This document shows, in pieces, positions 8,065-14,092 of a stretch of 15,040 nt of DNA. The number at the start of each line of letters is the position of its first letter. Position 1 is the stretch's first letter. The notes beneath the pieces are model-generated. The model did no database searches, was not told where the DNA came from, and was given only the letters and a program-made list of their open reading frames with translations. The stretch lies in assembly GCA_946481465.1 (NCBI GenBank), contig CAMLOC010000018.1, positions 1-15,040 of the forward strand, in the 5' to 3' direction. A program made the position numbers and the translations under genes. This DNA is from an uncultured Shinella sp. GTDB lineage: Bacteria > Pseudomonadota > Alphaproteobacteria > Rhizobiales > Rhizobiaceae.

Positions 8065-9231
8065 TTGGATTTCTCTACGGCAAGAATCCTCATCGTCGAC
8101 GATATCGAGGACAACCGGGACGTGCTGGCGCGCCGCCTGCGGCGGCAGGGCCTCGTCGACGTGCACCAGGCCGCCGACGGCGTGGAGGCGCTCGAGAAGA
8201 TCCGCAGCGAGCCCTTCGACCTCGTGCTGCTCGACGTGATGATGCCGCGCATGAACGGCGTGGAGGCGCTGCAGGCGATGCGCGATGAAGGCTGGCTCGA
8301 CAGGACGCCCGTCGTGATGATCTCCGCCGCATCCGAGATCGAGACGGTGGTGCGCTGCGTCGAGCTCGGCGCCGAGGACTACCTGCCCAAACCCTTCAAC
8401 CCCGCGCTGCTTGCCGCGCGCGTGCGGGCGGTGCTGGAGCGCAAGTTCCTGCGCGACATCAACCGGCGCCAGCTCGAACGGCTGGAGCGCGAGCTGGCGG
8501 AAGCCTGGCTGTGCCAGCAGTCCATGTTGCCGACCGATTTTCCCGTCGATCCCGCCCGGCTCGACATCTTCGCCAGCGTCGATCCCGCCCTCGAGATCGG
8601 CGGCGATCTCTACGACGTCTTCGAGGTGGCGCCGGGCCTTGTCGCGCTGGCGATCGGCGACGTGGCGGGCAAGGGCGCTTCGGCCGCGCTGTTCATGGCG
8701 CGCACGCGCAGCCTGCTGCGGGCCGGGACGCTGCAGTTCCACGCCATTGCCGGCCGGGTGCCGCAGCCTTCCGAGGTCGTCGCCCTCGTCAATGACGAGC
8801 TTTGCAAGAACAACCCGAATTCCCGTTTCGTCACGCTGTTCTTCGCCCTCCTGGAGGTTGCGACCGGGCGGCTTGCCTATTGCAATGCCGGCCATGTCTA
8901 TCCGATCCTGGCGGGGGCCGGCGGGGTATCGGAGATCGCGACGCCGCCCGATCCGGCGCTCGGCGTCATCGAGGCGCTGACCTTCACCGACCAGGCGCTG
9001 GTGCTCGATGCGGGCGACTGCCTGTTCCTCACCTCCGACGGCCTCTCGGACATGCAGGACGCCGACCAGGCGCAGTTCGGCACCGAGGCGGTGCTCGCCG
9101 AGATTGCCGCCAATGGCGGCGCGACGGCGGCCGATCTTGCCGGCGCCGTGCTGGCGAAAGCACGCACCTTCGCCGGCGGCGCGGCGCAATTCGACGACAT
9201 CACGGTGCTCGTCGTCCGGCGCTGCGGCTGA
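8065..9231 (+). CDS. Response regulator fused to SpoIIE/RsbU-type PP2C phosphatase
   Basis: A 388-residue two-domain signalling protein. Residues 6-122 are a receiver domain with the acidic pair Asp12-Asp13, the phosphoacceptor Asp57 (FDLVLLDVMMPRMNG), Ser87 at the usual Thr/Ser position and Lys109 (LPKPF). A charged coiled-coil linker (about 122-148) leads into QQSMLP, typical of the start of SpoIIE-type phosphatases. Residues about 165-385 form the PP2C domain, with putative metal ligands Asp181 (IGGDLYD), Asp199 (GDVAGKG), Asp325 (TSDGLSD) and Asp377/378 (FDDIT). All look intact. Such proteins dephosphorylate serine or threonine on a partner, often an anti-sigma-factor antagonist. The TTG start at 8065 has an ACGAGG site 6 bases upstream. 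No partner kinase or antagonist gene is in the window; a role in controlling the neighbouring T6SS is inferred from position. Confidence 0.92.
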   Translation: MDFSTARILIVDDIEDNRDVLARRLRRQGLVDVHQAADGVEALEKIRSEPFDLVLLDVMMPRMNGVEALQAMRDEGWLDRTPVVMISAASEIETVVRCVELGAEDYLPKPFNPALLAARVRAVLERKFLRDINRRQLERLERELAEAWLCQQSMLPTDFPVDPARLDIFASVDPALEIGGDLYDVFEVAPGLVALAIGDVAGKGASAALFMARTRSLLRAGTLQFHAIAGRVPQPSEVVALVNDELCKNNPNSRFVTLFFALLEVATGRLAYCNAGHVYPILAGAGGVSEIATPPDPALGVIEALTFTDQALVLDAGDCLFLTSDGLSDMQDADQAQFGTEAVLAEIAANGGATAADLAGAVLAKARTFAGGAAQFDDITVLVVRRCG

Positions 9232-9264
9232 ACGCGAAAATTGCAGCCGGAACGCGACTTGCCC

Positions 9265-9293
9265 TTGTCAATCGCGCGGCGTTTGCACTAGCC
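9265..9293 (+). promoter_or_regulatory. Candidate sigma70-like promoter upstream of the unknown gene
   Basis: TTGTCA at 9265-9270, a 17-base spacer, then CTAGCC at 9288-9293. The -35 is good and the -10 weak, though GC-rich alphaproteobacterial promoters often deviate there. About 40 bases downstream, 9333-9347 is a perfect 15-base dyad (CCGCGT-GAC-ACGCGG) that could be an operator or a leader hairpin. By eye only. Confidence 0.35.
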
Positions 9294-9370
9294 TCCGCTT
9301 CAGTGCTTCGGCGATGGCGTTATCATCGGACGCCGCGTGACACGCGGTGGAAATGGGGGGTGGGGCGGCA

Positions 9371-9385
9371 TGGCGCAGGGGCTGC
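9371..9385 (+). promoter_or_regulatory. Candidate sigma54 (-24/-12) promoter upstream of the unknown gene
   Basis: TGGCGC, five bases, then CTGC. This matches eight of ten positions of the core TGGCAC-N5-TTGC, with the GG and GC dinucleotides exactly 12 bases apart. A transcript would begin near 9397, leaving the ribosome-binding site AAAGGGGA (9409-9416) in place before the GTG at 9424. Many T6SS genes are RpoN-dependent, but chance matches occur in GC-rich DNA. Confidence 0.35.
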
Positions 9386-9423
9386 GCACGGGCCGTCTCC
9401 GGTTTTTCAAAGGGGAACGAATC

Positions 9424-10233
9424 GTGCCGGGTGGTATCAATCTGAGCGCTCTCAAGAAGGACGACGCGGAAGACGTGTGCTGGTTCGTCGTCGAATCCGT
9501 CTCTGACATGGACGACACCGCAGCGAGCATCGTGGGGGTCGCGCGTTTCCTGCGCGAGGTCTACGGGGCCGTGGATGCGGACGAGAAGATCATCCCCAAT
9601 CCCGCCTTCCTGGCCAACGGCCATGACGGCATGTCGCCGAAGACGCGCAAATACTTCACCGGCCGCGCCTTCAAGGGGGTCGGCGGCAGCGCGGTCAGCC
9701 TTGCGGGCGGGCTCGCCTCGGGCGTGACGGCGGTCGATGTCGGCGGCATCCTCAGGGAAGGCAGCGCCGTCGGCACCACGGCCGCGCACCTCATCGGCAT
9801 CTCCGCCGCCGGAAAGGGCTTCAAGAAGAGCGAGACGGTCACGCGCTGGGTCGATGCCATGCTCAAGGCGAAGGTCGCCAAGATCGGCGTGCGCGGCGTG
9901 GGCCTTGCCGGCGCCGCCATTCCGATCCCCGCCGTCGGCCTTGCCACCGGCGTCGCCACCACCGTCGCCAAGCTTGGCATCAAGGTGACGCTCAGCAAGC
10001 TGGTGGCGCGCACCGCGATGGAGGTGCACTGGCGCGCCTACCAGGAAACCGTGATCTCCAGCGCCATCACGCGCGGCGCCTCCAGCGGCCCGGTCGGCCC
10101 CGCCTCGGCGATGTTCTACGAGATCTTCACCAAGCGCAGCTTCACCCGCCTCTTCGGCAAGCACGACACAGCCGCCCTGATCAAGGAACCCGGCGGCTGG
10201 ATGGCGCTGAACAACAAGCTGATGCTCATGTAA
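9424..10233 (+). CDS. Uncharacterised protein with two Gly/Ala-rich hydrophobic stretches
   Basis: I do not recognise this 269-residue protein. The GTG at 9424 is chosen because AAAGGGGA lies 7 bases upstream; in-frame earlier starts (9337, 9370) give a low-complexity Gly/Arg leader. There is no signal peptide. Residues 1-80 are soluble and charged (KKDDAEDVCWFVVES, then VARFLREVYGAVDADEKIIP). Residues about 84-129 (starting KGVGGSAVSLAGGLASG) and 154-195 (GVRGVGLAGAAIPIPAVGLA onward) are Gly/Ala-rich, weakly hydrophobic and could form helical hairpins in a membrane. The C-terminal part is basic (FTKRSFTRLFGKH) with several aromatic residues. It lies 192 bases after the phosphatase gene, with its own possible promoters. 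It could be a membrane-active effector, a membrane-associated helper or an unrelated stress protein. Confidence 0.82.
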   Translation: MPGGINLSALKKDDAEDVCWFVVESVSDMDDTAASIVGVARFLREVYGAVDADEKIIPNPAFLANGHDGMSPKTRKYFTGRAFKGVGGSAVSLAGGLASGVTAVDVGGILREGSAVGTTAAHLIGISAAGKGFKKSETVTRWVDAMLKAKVAKIGVRGVGLAGAAIPIPAVGLATGVATTVAKLGIKVTLSKLVARTAMEVHWRAYQETVISSAITRGASSGPVGPASAMFYEIFTKRSFTRLFGKHDTAALIKEPGGWMALNNKLMLM

Positions 10234-10242
10234 CCGGGGCGA

Positions 10243-10388
10243 TGTGAAGACCCCTCCCCAACCCCTCCCCACAAGGGGGAGGGGCTTACCGCGCCGCGTC
10301 CTCGGCGCGAAAATCTGAGGGAAGAGCAAGCCTCTTTCTTTCTCCCCCCTTGTGGGGGAGATGCCGGCAGGCAGAGGGGGTTTTCACA
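10243..10388. repeat. 146-base palindromic intergenic element
   Basis: The ends are inverted copies: TGTGAAGACCCCTC starts at 10243, and the reverse complement of the right end reads TGTGAAAACCCCCTC. Further in, each arm has its own hairpin. The left one is CCCCTCCCC (10262-10270) with GGGGAGGGG (10276-10284). The right one is CTCCCCC (10342-10348) with GGGGGAG (10354-10360). The centre holds CGCGCCG/CGGCGCG (10290-10296 and 10303-10309). The right arm also carries ATGCCGGCAGGCAGAGGGGG, a tract I recall as dispersed between genes in rhizobial genomes. The element may be a small non-autonomous mobile repeat or an mRNA-stabilising or terminating structure. It lies just past the stop of the unknown gene and before the threonine aldolase gene. 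Confidence 0.75.
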
Positions 10389-10424
10389 ACCGCCCGCCCG
10401 CCCCCGCAGTCAAGGATCGCGTCC

Positions 10425-11495
10425 ATGTCCTCCCCTCCCCGCCTCATCGACCTTGCCGCCGACACCGCCACGCAGCCTTCGGAGGGCATGCGCCGGGCGA
10501 TCGCGGCGGCGCCGGTGGGCGACGAGCAGCGGGGCGAGGACCCGACGACGCTGGCGCTGGAGGCGCGGGTGGCCGACCTCCTGGGACAGGAGAAGGCGCT
10601 GTTCCTGCCCTCCGGGACGATGGCGAACCAGATCGCCTTCCTGGTCCATTGCCGGCCGGGAGACGAGATCGTCTGCGCGGAAAACGCCCATGTCTTCGGC
10701 TCGGAGGGCGCGGGGGCGGCCGCCTTGTCCGGCGCGCAGTTCCGGCCGATCGAGACGCCGACCGGCCTCTTCTCGGTGGAGGACGTCGCCCGCCGGCTGC
10801 GTGCGCCGCGCCATCGTTCGCCGCGCAGCCGCGTCATCGCCATCGAGCAGACGACCAACCGCGGCGGCGGACGCATCTGGCCCGAGGAGACGATCCTGGC
10901 GCTGAAGGCGCTGGCGCGCGACAACGGGCTGGCGCTGCACATGGACGGCGCGCGGCTGCTCAATGCCGCCGTCGCCACCGGCCTTGCGGCGGCGCGCTTC
11001 GCCGCACCCTGCGACAGCGTGTGGATCGACCTTTCCAAGGGGCTCGGCTGCCCGGTCGGCGCGGTTCTGGCGGGGCCGGAAGATTTCATCGAGGAAGCGC
11101 TGGTCTGGAAGCACCGGCTCGGCGGCGCCATGCGCCAGTCCGGCATCCTTGCCGCCGCGGGCCTCTATGCGCTCGACCACAATGTCGCGCGCATGGCCGA
11201 GGACCATGACAATATCCGCCGGCTTGCCGCGCTCCTTGCCGGCGTGCCGGGCCTGACGCTACAGCCCGAAAGCGGCTTCACCAACATCCTCTTCCTCGAC
11301 CTTGCCGGCACGGGCGTTGCCGCGGGCAGCCTCGCCGAGGCGCTGCTCGGCGAGGCGATCCGCGTCAATGTCGAGGGCGCAAGCCGCATCCGCCTGGTCA
11401 CCCATCTCGATATTTCGACCGGGGACGTCGAGACCGCCGGGCGGGCGATCGTCGCGGCGCTGGCGCGGCTTGGCCATTCCGCCCCGCAGGGGTGA
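10425..11495 (+). CDS. ltaE: Low-specificity threonine aldolase (PLP-dependent, LtaE family)
   Basis: This fold-type I PLP enzyme splits L-threonine or allo-threonine into glycine and acetaldehyde. The 356-residue protein has all expected landmarks: IDLAADTATQP near the start; PSGTMANQ (about 62-69) for the phosphate cup; His89 in ENAHVFGSEGAGA, the usual ring-stacking position; MDGAR with Asp174; and the Schiff-base lysine Lys205 in WIDLSKGLGCPVGA. KHRLGGAMRQSG (about 229-240) is another family motif. The ATG at 10425 has AAGGA (10412-10416) upstream and starts at homology; the open frame continues back into the palindromic element without support. The gene converges on the cupin gene with only 22 bases between stops. 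Stereospecificity cannot be judged, and a related beta-eliminating lyase activity is possible. Confidence 0.92.
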   Translation: MSSPPRLIDLAADTATQPSEGMRRAIAAAPVGDEQRGEDPTTLALEARVADLLGQEKALFLPSGTMANQIAFLVHCRPGDEIVCAENAHVFGSEGAGAAALSGAQFRPIETPTGLFSVEDVARRLRAPRHRSPRSRVIAIEQTTNRGGGRIWPEETILALKALARDNGLALHMDGARLLNAAVATGLAAARFAAPCDSVWIDLSKGLGCPVGAVLAGPEDFIEEALVWKHRLGGAMRQSGILAAAGLYALDHNVARMAEDHDNIRRLAALLAGVPGLTLQPESGFTNILFLDLAGTGVAAGSLAEALLGEAIRVNVEGASRIRLVTHLDISTGDVETAGRAIVAALARLGHSAPQG

Positions 11496-11517
11496 AAAGC
11501 CCCCGGTCGTCAGCCCG

Positions 11518-11925
11518 TCATTTCGGCGCGTGGCCGTGCTCGGCGTCGATCGTCCGGCTCTCGCCGGAAGCGACCATGGTGCGCGTGGCGTCGACCGTGG
11601 CATAGGTCCAGAAGATGCGCATCGGCTTGTCCGACGCGTTGATGAAGCGGTGCGGCACGTTGGCGGGGATCCAGGTCGTGTCGTTGGTGGCAAGATGGTG
11701 CTGCACACCGTCGATCTCGGCGATCGCCTCGCCCTCGATCACCATGACGCTTTCCTCGCAATTGTGGAAATGCAGGCCGATGGCGGCGCCGGGATCGAAG
11801 GCGGTGATGCCGTTGATCATGCTGGTGGAGCCGCAGCGGCGGGTGACGAGCGGCGTGGTGCGCGCGCCGCCGCCGCGGTCGTTGGTCTTCAGTTCGCGCG
11901 GGCGCAGGATGGCGGGTTCGGGCAT
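11518..11925 (-). CDS. Small single-domain cupin protein
   Basis: A 135-residue cupin, last gene of the minus-strand operon. The first cupin motif is clear: GLHFHNCEESVMVIEG gives His52, His54 and Glu58. The second motif, IPANVPHRFIN, supplies His92. These four residues are the usual metal ligands. The ATG at 11925 lies 8 bases after the aldehyde dehydrogenase stop, with a GAGGT site about 6 bases upstream. The frame is open further upstream, but that stretch is a shadow of the dehydrogenase gene. Small cupins in catabolic operons may be isomerases, lactonase-like enzymes or sugar-acid binding proteins; this one cannot be assigned. Co-transcription with the three dehydrogenase/isomerase genes suggests the same pathway. 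Confidence 0.88.
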   Translation of the reverse strand: MPEPAILRPRELKTNDRGGGARTTPLVTRRCGSTSMINGITAFDPGAAIGLHFHNCEESVMVIEGEAIAEIDGVQHHLATNDTTWIPANVPHRFINASDKPMRIFWTYATVDATRTMVASGESRTIDAEHGHAPK

Positions 11926-11933
11926 GTGGGACC

Positions 11934-13310
11934 TCACTTGGCAGGACCGATCCAGACGGTCTTGATGTTGACGAATTCGCGGATGCCGTAGACGCCGAGC
12001 TCGCGCCCGTAGCCGGAGCGCTTGATGCCGCCGAAGGGGTAGCGCGGGTCGGAGGCGGTCATGCCGTTGATGAAGACGGCGCCGGCATCGATGCGGGCGG
12101 CAAGCGCGCGGCCGCGGGCCGTATCGCCCATCCACAGCGCGGCGCCGAGGCCGTATTCGCTGTCATTGGCCATGGCGACGGCCTCGTCGGCGTCCTTGGC
12201 GCGGATGATGGCGGCGACCGGGCCGAAGGTCTCCTCGCGGAAGGCGGTCATGCCGGGCCGGACATGGTCGAGCACGGTCGGCGGATAGTAGAAGCCGTCG
12301 CCCTCGACGGGCGTCCCGCCGAGCTTCAGTTCCGCCCCCTCGGCAAGCGAGCGCTCGACCTGGTCGTGCAGGCCGGTGCGCAGGTTCTCGCGGGCCATCG
12401 GGCCGATCTTCGTGTCGCGCGCCATCGGATCGCCGATTTTCAGCGCGGCCGCCTTTTCGACGAAGAGCGCGGTGAAGCGATCGGCCACGGCCTCTTCCAC
12501 GATGAAGCGCTTGGCATTGACGCAGGACTGGCCGACATTGATGTAGCGCGCCTTGACGGCGGTCTCGGCGGCGGCCTCGATATCGGCATCGGCGAGCACG
12601 ATGAAGGGATCGGAGCCGCCAAGTTCCAGCACCTGCTTCTTCAGCGCCTTGCCGGCCTGCGAGGCGACGATGGCGCCGACCTCGGTCGAGCCGGTGAGCG
12701 TGACGGCGGCAATGCGCGGATCGGCGATGAGGCCGGCCACCTTGGACGTGTCGACGAGGAGCGTCGCCGTCAGCCCGGCCGGCGCGCCGGCGGCCTCCAT
12801 CACCTCCTGCACGGCCAGCGCGCATTCCGGCACGTTGTTGGCGTGCTTGAGGATGGCGCCGTTGCCGGCGGCGAGCGCCGGGGCGGCGAAGCGGAAATAC
12901 TGCCAGAACGGATAGTTCCACGGCATGATCGCCAGCACCACGCCGAGCGGCTCGAAGGCGACGACGCTCTCGCTGGCATTGGAGGCGACGGGCTCGTCGG
13001 CAAGATAGGCCGGCGCATGCTCGGCGTAGAAATCGCAGTTATAGGCGCATTTCTCGATCTCGGCCTCGGCTTCCGCGATGGGCTTGCCCATCTCGCGCAC
13101 GATCATTTCGGCATAGCGCGCCTTGCCGGCGCGCAGCGCCGCGGCCATGCGGGAAAGCAGCCCCACGCGCTCACCGACCGGCACGCGCCGCCAGGCGCGC
13201 TGGGCCTTCGCGGCCGCCTCCAGCGCGGCGTCGACGGCGGCATCGTCCTGCAGGTCGAAGCTGCGGATCGGCTTTCCCGTGGCGGGGTTGACGGAGGTGA
13301 TCGTGGTCAT
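11934..13310 (-). CDS. NAD(P)-dependent aldehyde dehydrogenase, YneI/Sad succinate-semialdehyde type
   Basis: This enzyme oxidises an aldehyde to the acid with NAD or NADP. The 458-residue protein starts with SVNPATGKPI, typical of the short YneI/Sad branch. It has Asn132 in IMPWNYPFWQYFRFAAPALA, Lys155 (LKHANNVP), the TGSTEVG cofactor loop, the general base Glu229 (VLELGGSDPF) and the nucleophile Cys263 (GQSCVNAKRFIV). The late motifs EETFGP and FGGIKRSGYGRELG are present. All key residues look intact. The ATG at 13310 overlaps the upstream isomerase stop by 4 bases (ATGA), so translation is coupled. Succinate semialdehyde is the family's best-known substrate, but the neighbours suggest that another small semialdehyde, such as tartronate or malonate semialdehyde, is equally plausible. 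Confidence 0.93.
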   Translation of the reverse strand: MTTITSVNPATGKPIRSFDLQDDAAVDAALEAAAKAQRAWRRVPVGERVGLLSRMAAALRAGKARYAEMIVREMGKPIAEAEAEIEKCAYNCDFYAEHAPAYLADEPVASNASESVVAFEPLGVVLAIMPWNYPFWQYFRFAAPALAAGNGAILKHANNVPECALAVQEVMEAAGAPAGLTATLLVDTSKVAGLIADPRIAAVTLTGSTEVGAIVASQAGKALKKQVLELGGSDPFIVLADADIEAAAETAVKARYINVGQSCVNAKRFIVEEAVADRFTALFVEKAAALKIGDPMARDTKIGPMARENLRTGLHDQVERSLAEGAELKLGGTPVEGDGFYYPPTVLDHVRPGMTAFREETFGPVAAIIRAKDADEAVAMANDSEYGLGAALWMGDTARGRALAARIDAGAVFINGMTASDPRYPFGGIKRSGYGRELGVYGIREFVNIKTVWIGPAK

Positions 13311-14092
13311 GAGGAAACCTTTTCGGAAAGGAGCCGCTTCCAGCCCGGCAGGAAGGCGGTGCTGGCGGATGTCGCGGCGGAGGGGATGTATTCGAAGCCG
13401 ATGGCGCCGGCATAGCCCGCTGCCGCAAGGGCGGTAAGGACGGGCTCGAAGGCGAGCGTGCCGGTTCCCGGCTCGTGGCGGCCGGGATGGTCGGCGATAT
13501 GGACATGGCCGATGCGGCCGGCATTCTGCGTGATCCAGCGGCGCGGATCCTCGCCGAGCACGGCGGCATGATAGGTGTCGAACAGCAGGGCGAAACGGCC
13601 CTGGAACTGGTCCTGCAGGTCGGCCGCGAGGGCAAGGCTGCCCATGTGGTAGCCGGGAATGGTGATCGCCTCGACGAGCACCCGCACGCCGCTGCCCTCC
13701 ACCCGGTTCAGCGCCCAGGAGAGGTTGAGCCTGTAGGTCTCGGCGGCATCCAGCACGCCGCCCTTCGGCACGCCCGCCATGGGGTGGACGAAGGGGCAAT
13801 CGATCTCCAGCGCATAGGCGAGCGCGCGGTCGAAGCCGGCGCGGAACTCCGCCTCGCGGCCGGCGAGCGCGGCAAGGCCCTTCTCGCCCGCAGCCGCATC
13901 GCCCATGCCGGAGGTGACCTGCGAGAAGGTGAGGCCGAGATCGGCAAGGCGGGCGCGCATCTGCCTTGCCGGCACGGCAAAGGGCTCGGGATGCTCGATG
14001 GCGGTGAAACCGTCGCGCGCCGCCGCCGCCGGCCGCTCGGCAAGCGGCAGGTCGCCGTAGAGATAGCCGATATGGGCGGAGAGGCGGTTCAT
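13307..14092 (-). CDS. hyi: Hydroxypyruvate isomerase-type TIM-barrel protein
   Basis: Hyi interconverts hydroxypyruvate and tartronate semialdehyde; relatives (OtnI) act on 2-oxo-tetronate. The 261-residue protein has the xylose-isomerase-like barrel with likely metal ligands Glu141 (VLVEAIT), Asp172 (LLFDTYHAAV), His198 (GHVHIADHPGRHEPGTG) and Glu234 (IGFEYIPSA). The HEPGTG loop and FEYxPS are characteristic of the Hyi/OtnI group. In the E. coli enzyme, as I recall, the third ligand is Gln, while here it is His; related epimerases also use His. The N-terminus SAHIGYLYGDLPLAERPAAA is typical. The ATG at 14092 shares one base with the upstream dehydrogenase stop (TGATG), and the 3' end overlaps the aldehyde dehydrogenase start. 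Confidence 0.88.
   Translation of the reverse strand: MNRLSAHIGYLYGDLPLAERPAAAARDGFTAIEHPEPFAVPARQMRARLADLGLTFSQVTSGMGDAAAGEKGLAALAGREAEFRAGFDRALAYALEIDCPFVHPMAGVPKGGVLDAAETYRLNLSWALNRVEGSGVRVLVEAITIPGYHMGSLALAADLQDQFQGRFALLFDTYHAAVLGEDPRRWITQNAGRIGHVHIADHPGRHEPGTGTLAFEPVLTALAAAGYAGAIGFEYIPSAATSASTAFLPGWKRLLSEKVSS

Noticed and set aside
7693..9189. Antisense open frame opposite the regulator-phosphatase gene
   Set aside because: The sense frame has complete receiver and PP2C motifs; the antisense product has none.
9337..9423. Earlier starts for the unknown gene (GTG 9337, ATG 9370)
   Set aside because: They lack a good ribosome-binding site and overlap the dyad and the sigma54-like element; GTG 9424 has a strong site at proper spacing.
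11489..11504. Terminator between the converging threonine aldolase and cupin genes
   Set aside because: GGGG and CCCC around TGAAAAG make only a 4-5-base stem with no T-run on either strand.
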